A DNA stretch of 6,191 nt from Clostridiales bacterium UBA1777. GTDB taxonomy: Bacteria > Bacillota > Clostridia > Oscillospirales > Oscillospiraceae. Of this stretch, positions 1 to 5,305 are shown in pieces. The notes beneath the pieces were generated by a model. It did no database searches and had not been told where the DNA came from. It worked only from the letters and a program-made list of their open reading frames with translations. The translations under genes were made by a program, and so were the position numbers. The DNA lies in contig DCGN01000122.1 in assembly GCA_002315275.1 (NCBI GenBank), forward strand, positions 1 through 6,191, written 5' to 3'. The first letter of the stretch is position 1, and each line of letters begins with the position of its first letter.

Positions 1-42
1 TGCTTGATCTGTAATAACTTGATCTAATTTATTTAAACGGCA

Positions 43-83
43 TTTGCCCGCGCCTGCGGTTTTGCCGGCGCGGGCAAAATTTT
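43..83 (+). terminator. Probable intrinsic terminator of an upstream + strand gene
   Basis: Perfect 12-bp GC-rich stem: TTTGCCCGCGCC (43-54) pairs with GGCGCGGGCAAA (67-78) around a 12-base loop, followed by AATTTT ending at 83. The T-tract lies on the + strand side only; the other side lacks one. A TAA at 12-14 or 15-17 could end the upstream gene, but too little is visible to identify it. An alternative is a leader attenuator for the isomerase gene, if a promoter lies at the extreme left edge. Confidence 0.6.
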
Positions 84-84
84 A

Positions 85-98
85 ACTGCGATCGCAGT
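85..98. promoter_or_regulatory. 14-bp perfect palindrome, candidate operator upstream of the isomerase gene
   Basis: ACTGCGATCGCAGT is a perfect palindrome, 49 bases before the isomerase start codon and just after the terminator hairpin. It is followed at 101-121 by a weaker hairpin (TTCCGGAG against CTCCCGAA, one mismatch, 5-base loop). The position fits a binding site for a dimeric regulator of the catabolic genes. No convincing -35/-10 pair was found between 84 and 147, so the promoter is unresolved and the operator role is inference from symmetry and location alone. Confidence 0.3.
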
Positions 99-147
99 GC
101 TTCCGGAGCAAGTCTCCCGAATCAGACTGTGATAGAAAGGCTTTAGA

Positions 148-1617
148 ATGAAAACCAGTATCAGCGAAAAAGCAAGAGTTGGCGTAATGATTTGCGGCCA
201 TAAGGAGTACTGGCCCCAGTTTAAGGGACTCAAGGAGCGCCTTATGGATCAGGCAATGCAGTTCGTCGGTTGGTTGAAAGATACCGGAGTTACTGTTGTC
301 GGTTCTCCCTTTGTAGATACAGTCGAGGATTCCTATAGAGAGGGTCTTGAATTCAGAAAGCAGGATATTGACCTCCTGTTCGTATGGCAGACCTCCTATG
401 TCGCATCCGGCAGATATGCTCAGGGCGTTCTGGCCGCGGGCTGCCCCTTCGTTATTGTCGGCGCCCAGACCAATCTGGACTATTCCGGCAAGATGGTAAT
501 CGACATCTTTGAGACGATTGCAAGCGGCGGTCTTACTCCTCTTGCAGAAGCATGGAACGCTTTCGAGCGCTGCGGCGCAACGCCCGCAGGCATGATCTTC
601 GGTGCTCTCAGATATGACGACTACATGAAGAAAGAGGTCGAGGGCTGGTGCGCAGCGGCAAATGCTATCCGCGCATTCAAGGGAACCATCTTCGGTTACA
701 TGGGTCATACCTACGAGGGTATGTACGACATGAACTTTGACCCCACCTCCATCACCAAGGCATTCGGCACTCATGTCCGCTTTGTTGAGATGTGCGAGTT
801 GGTTGACTACATCGAGAAGTGCTCCGATGAGGATTTGAAGGCAAAGATCGACCAGATCAACAACACCTTCGAACGTATGGGCAAGAGCTACGATGCCGTC
901 ACCAAGGATACGGACAATTCCGATATCGAGTGGGCGGCAAAGGTCTCCGTCGGTATTGACAAGATCATCCACAACAACAATCTCTCCGGCTTTGCATACT
1001 ACTACCTCGGCGAGAACAACAGCATCTATGAGCGCACGGCCTCCAACATGTGCATCGGCAACTCCCTAATGACCACCTCCGGCATCGCAATGGCCGGCGA
1101 GGCAGACATGAAGACCGCTCTTGCAATGTACCTGACCAGCGCTATAGGCGGCGGCGGTTCCTTCGCAGAGTTCAACAGCTGCGACTACAACATGAATATC
1201 CTCATGGTCGGCCATGACGGACCTCACGATATCCGTATCAGCGACAAGAAGCCCAAGATCAGAGGCCTCGGCGTTCGCCACGGTAAGAGAGGCACGGAGG
1301 TCTCCGTTGAGTTCTCCATCAAGCACGGCCCCATCACTCTCGTTGCAGTCACGCAGGATGCAAACGCCAACTTCAAGCTCGTTTACGCAGAAGGCGAGTC
1401 TCAGGAAGGCTGGACTCCTCAGAACGGCAACACCTCCACCCGCGCATATTTCGGCGAGGATGTCTGCAAGTTCATCCGCAACTGGTCCACTGCCGGCCCG
1501 TCTCACCACGCTTCTCTCTGCATAGGCCACATCGGCGATAAGATCGAGAAGTTCGGTAAGCTCAAGGGCATGGAAGTCATCAGAGTTACTGAAGACGGCG
1601 CAGTAAAGGTCTGCTGA
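148..1617 (+). CDS. L-arabinose isomerase-fold sugar isomerase (L-fucose/L-arabinose isomerase superfamily), substrate unknown
   Basis: A cytoplasmic 489-residue protein, close to the roughly 500 residues usual for AraA. The four residues that bind Mn2+ and carry out catalysis in E. coli AraA (Glu306, Glu333, His350, His450) have clear counterparts: Glu318 in GEADMKTA, Glu341 in SFAEF, His356 in MVGHDGPHD, and His453 or His454 in GPSHHA, with similar spacing. It should therefore be an active metal-dependent aldose-ketose isomerase. The N-terminal segment (residues 10-110), which shapes the sugar pocket in AraA, lacks the typical AraA motifs, so L-arabinose is not a safe substrate call; a deoxy or modified sugar is possible. 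The start is set by GAAAGG at 135-140, 7 bases before ATG. It is the first gene of a block with an Ldh2-type dehydrogenase and an aldolase/acetaldehyde dehydrogenase pair, which suggests it opens a sugar breakdown route. The family call is firm; the substrate is not known. Confidence 0.85.
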   Translation: MKTSISEKARVGVMICGHKEYWPQFKGLKERLMDQAMQFVGWLKDTGVTVVGSPFVDTVEDSYREGLEFRKQDIDLLFVWQTSYVASGRYAQGVLAAGCPFVIVGAQTNLDYSGKMVIDIFETIASGGLTPLAEAWNAFERCGATPAGMIFGALRYDDYMKKEVEGWCAAANAIRAFKGTIFGYMGHTYEGMYDMNFDPTSITKAFGTHVRFVEMCELVDYIEKCSDEDLKAKIDQINNTFERMGKSYDAVTKDTDNSDIEWAAKVSVGIDKIIHNNNLSGFAYYYLGENNSIYERTASNMCIGNSLMTTSGIAMAGEADMKTALAMYLTSAIGGGGSFAEFNSCDYNMNILMVGHDGPHDIRISDKKPKIRGLGVRHGKRGTEVSVEFSIKHGPITLVAVTQDANANFKLVYAEGESQEGWTPQNGNTSTRAYFGEDVCKFIRNWSTAGPSHHASLCIGHIGDKIEKFGKLKGMEVIRVTEDGAVKVC

Positions 1618-1635
1618 GCAATAAGTAACTGACAG

Positions 1636-1668
1636 TGCGCTGCCGCTCACTTTAGCGGCAGCGCATTT
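1636..1668 (+). terminator. GC-rich hairpin between the isomerase and dehydrogenase genes (partial terminator or processing site)
   Basis: TGCGCTGCCGCT (1636-1647) and AGCGGCAGCGCA (1654-1665) form a perfect 12-bp stem with a 6-base loop. Only TTT follows before AGTGC, so it is a weak intrinsic terminator at best. It starts 18 bases after the isomerase stop. Plausible roles are partial termination that lowers expression of the three downstream genes, or 3'-end protection of the isomerase mRNA. The AT-rich stretch 1666-1712 shows no convincing promoter, which favours read-through into the next gene. Confidence 0.45.
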
Positions 1669-1725
1669 AGTGCAAATTTAAAAGTTAATTCTTTCACACC
1701 CATTTTCCATTACGGAGGTAGAGAA

Positions 1726-2784
1726 ATGGCAAAGTATTACGCCGATAAAATAAGAGATCTCATATCCGAGCTTTATGTGTCCGAGGGCATGAGCAGAGAG
1801 GATGCGGATATTACCGCCGATTCTCTCATTGACGCAAACCTCTGCGGGCGCGACAGCCACGGCATACTCAGAACGGTTATCTATATCGACCGTCTTCGCA
1901 GCGGCGGTACAAAGCCCACTGCCCAGCCTATCGTCGTTAGCGAAACGCCGACAACTGCCGTTATCGACGGAAACGATGCGATGGGTCTCGTTGCCTCCTA
2001 CAGAGCAGCCCAGCTCTGCAGAAAAAAAGCGCTTGAGAGCGGGATGGCCTGCGTTCTCGTCCGTGCGGGCGGGCATTACGGTGCAGGCGGTTACTGGGCA
2101 GAGATGGTAGGTCAGAACGACCTGTTCACGATGAATATTTCCAACACCGAGCCGCTCGTCGTTCCGTACGGCGGAAAGGATATAGCCCTCGGCACGAACC
2201 CCGTTGCCATATGGGCGCCGGGCAACAAGTATAAGGCCCTTTGGTACGATGTTGCGACCAGCACAATCGCGCAGGGCAAGCTGTACGACTATAAGTACAG
2301 ACATAAGGCTCTTCAGCCCGGATGGGCTGTTGACAAGGACGGCATTGAGACCCTCGACCCCGATAAGGCGGAATTCCTCACATCCTTCGGAGGCCACAAG
2401 GGCTACGGCATTGCCGTCATGATAGAGGCTATGACGGCCTGCCTCGCAGGAACTGCCATCGGCTCCGGCATCTCAAGCCTTGCACTTGAGCCCGGAAAGA
2501 CCAATAATGTAAGCTACCAGTTCTTCGCCATGAGACCTGACCTGTTCAGACCTCTTGACGATTTCAGAAACGATGTCGATAACCTTATCGATTATCTTCA
2601 CTCTATTCCCGCGGCGGAGGGCAAGAAGGTCTTCTATCCCGGCGAGATAGAGTTTGCAAACAGAGAGAAAAACCGGGTTTCCGGAATTGATATACCTGAT
2701 GATCTGCGCGAAAAGCTGCTGAATATAGCCCGCGAGGAAAAGATCGAGACTCCGGAGAGCTATTTCGTCCGCGCAGACGCATGA
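1726..2784 (+). CDS. Malate/L-lactate dehydrogenase (Ldh2) family NAD(P)-dependent oxidoreductase
   Basis: A 352-residue cytoplasmic protein, the usual length for the Ldh2 family, which is unrelated to classical Rossmann-fold lactate dehydrogenases. Family signatures in order are RDSHGILR (42-49, with His45), GGHYGAGGYW (115-124, with His117), GTNPVAIWAP (156-165), DVATST (175-180), GGHKGYGIA (222-230) and YPGEIEFANREK (304-315). Known members reduce or oxidise 2-oxo/2-hydroxy acids such as malate, lactate, ureidoglycolate (AllD), sulfolactate (ComC) and 2,3-diketo-L-gulonate (DlgD/YiaK); sequence reading cannot choose among them. GGAGG at 1714-1718, 7 bases before ATG, supports the start. 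It lies 28 bases before the acetaldehyde dehydrogenase gene, so co-expression with the aldolase pair is likely. It may produce the 2-oxo acid cleaved by the aldolase, or re-oxidise NADH by reducing pyruvate to lactate; both are inference. Confidence 0.88.
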   Translation: MAKYYADKIRDLISELYVSEGMSREDADITADSLIDANLCGRDSHGILRTVIYIDRLRSGGTKPTAQPIVVSETPTTAVIDGNDAMGLVASYRAAQLCRKKALESGMACVLVRAGGHYGAGGYWAEMVGQNDLFTMNISNTEPLVVPYGGKDIALGTNPVAIWAPGNKYKALWYDVATSTIAQGKLYDYKYRHKALQPGWAVDKDGIETLDPDKAEFLTSFGGHKGYGIAVMIEAMTACLAGTAIGSGISSLALEPGKTNNVSYQFFAMRPDLFRPLDDFRNDVDNLIDYLHSIPAAEGKKVFYPGEIEFANREKNRVSGIDIPDDLREKLLNIAREEKIETPESYFVRADA

Positions 2785-2812
2785 ATGAATTGATGATTAT
2801 GGAGGACAAATA

Positions 2813-3691
2813 ATGAGCGAGGGCAAGATCAAAGTAGGCATTATCGGGCCGGGCAACATAGGCTCCGACCTGATGTTTAAGATCAGAAAGAGCAAATATC
2901 TCGAGATGCACATGATGGCAGGCCGCAGAATGTCCGCCGGCATTCAGAGAGCAGCCGATCTCGGCTACAAAACATCCATCGACGGCTATGAGGCACTTGC
3001 GGCCGATCCCGAGATCAAGATAGTTTTTGATGCAACGAGCGCAAAGGCACATCTTGCCGGCGCACCCGTTCTCAAGGCTGCAGGCAAGGTCGTGTTTGAC
3101 CTTACGCCGGCTGCTGTGGGTCCGTTCGTCGTACCGTGCGTCAATCTCGACAAGCTGCTTGAGATGGACACCGACAACTTCAACATGGTCACCTGCGGCG
3201 CACAGGCCACAATTCCCATCGCATACGCCATCAACCGCGTTGCCGACACGGAATACTGCGAGATAGTTGCGGCTCTTGCGTCCAAGAGCGCAGGCCCCGG
3301 AACGAGAGCAAACATTGACGAGTTCACCCAGACGACCGCAAAGGGCCTCAGAGAGGTCGCAGGTGCCGATTCTTCCAAGGCAATAATCATTCTCAACCCC
3401 GCAGAACCGCCCCTCATGATGACGAACACTATATACTCCATCGTCAAGAATCCTGACGAGAAGGCTATTACCGAGTCTATAAACGCAATAGTCAAGGATG
3501 TTCAGCGCTACGTTCCCGGCTATTCTCTGCGTGTTCCGCCGATTTTTGACGGCAACAAGGTAACTGTAATCGTTCAGGTCCGCGGAGCAGGGGACTTCCT
3601 CCCCGAGTATTCCGGAAACCTCGACATCATCAACTCTGCCGCAATCGCATCCGCAGAGGTCGTTGCAAAGCGTATGCTGGAGGGTAAATAA
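2813..3691 (+). CDS. mhpF: Acetaldehyde dehydrogenase (acylating), MhpF/DmpF/BphJ family
   Basis: Converts acetaldehyde, CoA and NAD+ to acetyl-CoA and NADH; in known systems the aldehyde is channelled directly from the partner aldolase. The 292-residue protein starts with a Rossmann motif, GIIGPGNIGSDL (9-20). Cys128 in VTCGAQATIPIA (126-137) matches the catalytic Cys of the family. Further signatures are SKSAGPGTRANIDEFTQTT (158-176), NPAEPPLMMTNTIY (195-208) and GAGDFLPEYSGNLDI (258-272). It is slightly shorter than the 305-316 residues of the proteobacterial enzymes, and the family's TCGGQAT is TCGAQAT here. The start is supported by GGAGG at 2801-2805, 7 bases upstream. Only 2 bases separate its stop from the aldolase ATG, and its last codons carry the aldolase ribosome binding site, consistent with translational coupling and a 1:1 complex. 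No hydratase gene of the meta-cleavage pathway is present. The symbol is by family; orthology to E. coli MhpF is not proven. Confidence 0.93.
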   Translation: MSEGKIKVGIIGPGNIGSDLMFKIRKSKYLEMHMMAGRRMSAGIQRAADLGYKTSIDGYEALAADPEIKIVFDATSAKAHLAGAPVLKAAGKVVFDLTPAAVGPFVVPCVNLDKLLEMDTDNFNMVTCGAQATIPIAYAINRVADTEYCEIVAALASKSAGPGTRANIDEFTQTTAKGLREVAGADSSKAIIILNPAEPPLMMTNTIYSIVKNPDEKAITESINAIVKDVQRYVPGYSLRVPPIFDGNKVTVIVQVRGAGDFLPEYSGNLDIINSAAIASAEVVAKRMLEGK

Positions 3692-3693
3692 CA

Positions 3694-4707
3694 ATGGAAA
3701 AGAAACAGATCAAGATAATCGATACCACCCTTCGCGACGGAAGCCATGCCGTCAGCCATTCATTCACTCCCGAGCAGGCCAAGGCTGTCGCCGCAGGCCT
3801 CGATAAGGCAGGCGCATTTATAGTTGAATGCTCCCACGGTGACGGTATTTCCGGCTCCTCCATCAACTACGGCTTCTCAAAGGTAAACGAGTTCGAGCTT
3901 TTAAAGGCTCTTATCCCCGAGCTGCATCATGCCAAGGCCGGAGTTCTGCTTCTCCCCGGAATAGGAACAATCGAAGACCTTGAAAGAGCAAGAGACCTCG
4001 GCGTTGAGGTCGTGCGTGTTGCAACGCACTGCACGGAGGCGGATATCGGCATTCAGCACATTCAGTTTGCAAAGAGCAAGGGCATGATGGCCGTCGGCTT
4101 CCTTATGATGAGCCATATGGTGTCTCCAGAGGTGCTGTGCGAGCAGGCAAAGATATTTGTCGACGCGGGCGCGGACTATATCAATATTGCAGACTCCGCG
4201 GGACATATGCTTCCCGACGATGTCAAGGCTCGCATAGGTTACCTCGTAGAGCATCTTCACATCCCCGTGGGCTATCATGCGCACAACAACCTCGGCATGG
4301 CAATCGCAAACTCCCTCGCCGCGGCACAAGAGGGCGCATCCTACCTCGACGCTACCTGCCGCGGACTCGGCGCAGGCGCCGGCAATGCGCAGAACGAGGT
4401 CCTTGCCGCTGTGCTTGAGATGTCCGGCTTTGATACCGGCATGGATCTTTATGGTATCCAGGATGTTGCGGAGCAGATCGTTGAGCCCTTGATGCACCGC
4501 CCGCAGGTTATCAATACGGCAGCCCTTTCCCTCGGCTACGCGGGCGTATACTCGAGCTTCCTGCTCCACGCAATGCGCGCAGCAAAGAGATTTGAGCTGA
4601 ATCCCAGAGATATCCTCATGGAGCTCGGCCGCAGGAAGATGGTCGGCGGTCAGGAAGACATGATCGTTGACGTCGCATATGCCCTTTCTCAGGAAAAGAA
4701 AGACTGA
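3694..4707 (+). CDS. mhpE: 4-hydroxy-2-oxovalerate aldolase, MhpE/DmpG/BphI family
   Basis: Cleaves 4-hydroxy-2-oxopentanoate to pyruvate and acetaldehyde; known relatives also accept longer or hydroxylated aldehyde parts. The 337-residue protein has the HMGL-like TIM barrel followed by the C-terminal helical communication domain that docks the dehydrogenase. Residues seen are IDTTLRDGSHAV (9-20) with Arg14, Asp15 and proposed catalytic base His18, the metal-ligand motif GYHAHNNLG (193-201) with His195 and His197, RGLGAGAGNAQNE (223-235), and GYAGVYSSFLLHA (281-293) with Tyr286 matching the DmpG active-site Tyr. All key residues are intact, so an active divalent-metal aldolase is expected. 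The ribosome binding site GGAGGG (3679-3684) lies inside the preceding gene. It is the last gene of the block and is followed by a hairpin. The missing hydratase and dioxygenase argue against an aromatic route here. The hydroxy-oxo acid probably comes from a sugar-derived path, which is inference. It is not LeuA-like: there is no regulatory domain and the MhpE C-terminus is present. Confidence 0.94.
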   Translation: MEKKQIKIIDTTLRDGSHAVSHSFTPEQAKAVAAGLDKAGAFIVECSHGDGISGSSINYGFSKVNEFELLKALIPELHHAKAGVLLLPGIGTIEDLERARDLGVEVVRVATHCTEADIGIQHIQFAKSKGMMAVGFLMMSHMVSPEVLCEQAKIFVDAGADYINIADSAGHMLPDDVKARIGYLVEHLHIPVGYHAHNNLGMAIANSLAAAQEGASYLDATCRGLGAGAGNAQNEVLAAVLEMSGFDTGMDLYGIQDVAEQIVEPLMHRPQVINTAALSLGYAGVYSSFLLHAMRAAKRFELNPRDILMELGRRKMVGGQEDMIVDVAYALSQEKKD

Positions 4708-4719
4708 CATTTAAGAATA

Positions 4720-4753
4720 AAGAGTCCTCAGAGCAGAAACTCTGAGGGCTCTT
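4720..4753. terminator. Hairpin between convergent genes, likely shared terminator
   Basis: Bases 4720-4733 pair with 4740-4753: 14 pairs including one G-T wobble, with loop CAGAAA. It lies in the 57-base gap between the aldolase stop and the stop of the - strand repressor gene. Read on the - strand, the stem is followed by a T-rich run (TATTCTTAA), so termination looks better for the repressor transcript. On the + strand the tail is CGGCTG, a poor U-tract. It may serve both directions unequally. Confidence 0.65.
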
Positions 4754-4764
4754 CGGCTGTCGGA

Positions 4765-5133
4765 TTATTTCATCGCGGCAGCGTGAGCCTTGATGGCGTT
4801 GAAGGTCTCATCGCTGATATCGTGCTCGATCTTGCAGGCATCCTCTGCGGCGGCCTCGGGCGATACGCCGAGACGGACAAAATAAGAGGTGAGTACGGTG
4901 TGGCGCTCATAAGTGCGCTTCGCTATGCGAAGCCCCTCCTCGGTAAGCGAGAGGCTGCCGTTGGCCTCCATTTCGAGATAGCCTCCGTTTTTCAGAAGAC
5001 TCACCGCGCGGCTTACGCTCGGCTTGGATACTCCCATACGGTCCGCAACATCGATCGAGCGCACCGCGGACTCTTTTTCGCTTAAAATATATACTGTTTC
5101 GAGATACATCTCGCCCGATTCCTGCAAACGCAT
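4765..5133 (-). CDS. DtxR-family metal-dependent transcriptional repressor, short form
   Basis: A 122-residue winged-helix DNA-binding protein. Residues 22-56 form the helix-turn-helix and wing (IDVADRMGVSKPSVSRAVSLL, then the GYLE and NGSLSLTEEG segments), and 70-117 form the metal-binding and dimerisation helices. By comparison with DtxR, primary-site ligands Met10, Cys102, Glu105 and His106 correspond to Met9 (GEMYLE), Cys100, Glu103 and His104 (ACKIEH), and ancillary His79 to His78. Glu83 and His98 of DtxR appear replaced. MntR has Asp and Glu where this protein has Met and Cys, so an iron-type (DtxR/IdeR-like) preference is more likely than manganese. The C-terminal SH3-like domain of the 226-residue DtxR is absent, as in many short Bacillota members. 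ATG at 5133 is preferred over an in-frame TTG at 5148 because GGAGG sits 8 bases before it. It is divergent from the E2-like gene and may regulate that gene or itself (inference); nothing ties it to the catabolic genes. Confidence 0.85.
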   Translation of the reverse strand: MRLQESGEMYLETVYILSEKESAVRSIDVADRMGVSKPSVSRAVSLLKNGGYLEMEANGSLSLTEEGLRIAKRTYERHTVLTSYFVRLGVSPEAAAEDACKIEHDISDETFNAIKAHAAAMK

Positions 5134-5141
5134 ACTTCTCG

Positions 5142-5146
5142 CCTCC
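5142..5146 (-). promoter_or_regulatory. Ribosome binding site that decides the repressor start
   Basis: GGAGG on the - strand, 8 bases before the ATG at 5133. It overlaps codons 1-3 of the longer reading frame that begins with TTG at 5148, so the longer start would have no usable site of its own. Confidence 0.75.
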
Positions 5147-5157
5147 AATGTGTAAAT

Positions 5158-5186
5158 AGTTTAGCATAGTGCGGTTTTTATTTCAA
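5158..5186 (-). promoter_or_regulatory. Candidate sigma-A promoter of the repressor gene
   Basis: On the - strand, TTGAAA (5186-5181) and TAAACT (5163-5158) are 17 bases apart, and TGC directly before the -10 box gives an extended -10. Initiation would fall about 7 bases downstream, leaving a short leader before the GGAGG. The match is moderate (4/6 in the -10 box) but spacing and position fit well. Confidence 0.5.
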
Positions 5187-5204
5187 GTATGCGAAAAGAA
5201 ACAC

Positions 5205-5220
5205 ATTAATTATACTTAAT
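5205..5220. repeat. 16-bp imperfect palindrome in the divergent spacer
   Basis: ATTAATTATACTTAAT matches its own reverse complement at 14 of 16 positions. It lies between the two divergent promoters, where a dimeric repressor could control both. It does not match the DtxR consensus as remembered (TTAGGTTAGCCTAACC-like), and AT-rich DNA yields such palindromes easily. Confidence 0.3.
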
Positions 5221-5237
5221 ACAAGAAATTGCTTGTA
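5220..5237. repeat. Inverted repeat overlapping the -35 box of the E2-like gene
   Basis: TACAAG (5220-5225) and CTTGTA (5232-5237) are perfect 6-bp arms separated by AAATTG. The right arm overlaps the proposed -35 box TTGTAA at 5233-5238, a typical place for a repressor site. The operator role is inferred. Confidence 0.35.
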
Positions 5238-5261
5238 ATTTTCCCCCTTGGTGTGTATAAT
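5233..5261 (+). promoter_or_regulatory. Candidate sigma-A promoter of the E2-like gene
   Basis: TTGTAA (5233-5238) and a perfect TATAAT (5256-5261) are 17 bases apart, 44 bases upstream of the ATG at 5306. The -35 box is a 4/6 match. This is the best promoter in the window. Both boxes are embedded in an 8-bp inverted repeat, TTGTAATT (5233-5240) and AATTACAA (5259-5266), which suggests repressor control. Confidence 0.7.
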
Positions 5262-5305
5262 TACAATGCTTAAAAAAATAGTAATTTCCACGGAGGATCT
5301 GAATA

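Noticed and set aside
84..147. Promoter with TGTGATAGA as an extended -10 box
   Set aside because: It matches only 3 of 6 bases, has no -35 partner, and would start transcription inside or after the ribosome binding site.
84..147. Riboswitch in the isomerase leader
   Set aside because: The segment is short and I recognise no conserved riboswitch core; only simple hairpins are visible.
82..972. 296-residue open frame on the - strand opposite the isomerase gene
   Set aside because: It is a shadow of the real gene: no family resemblance, no ribosome binding site noted, and the + strand frame has clear catalytic motifs.
2603..3694. 363-residue open frame on the - strand
   Set aside because: It spans the ends of two convincing + strand genes and has a Cys/Arg-rich, unfamiliar composition typical of antisense shadows.
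2813..4707. Aromatic meta-cleavage pathway
   Set aside because: Only the last two enzymes are present; no hydratase, hydrolase or dioxygenase is in the window, and the neighbours are sugar- and oxoacid-type enzymes.
3694..4707. Isopropylmalate or citramalate synthase
   Set aside because: The protein is too short and lacks the regulatory domain; HAHNN, GLGAGAGNAQNE and the GYAGVYSSFLLHA segment are those of 4-hydroxy-2-oxovalerate aldolases.
5134..5148. TTG start at 5148 adding five residues to the DtxR-type repressor
   Set aside because: The GGAGG at 5142-5146 lies within those codons and is ideally spaced for the ATG at 5133.
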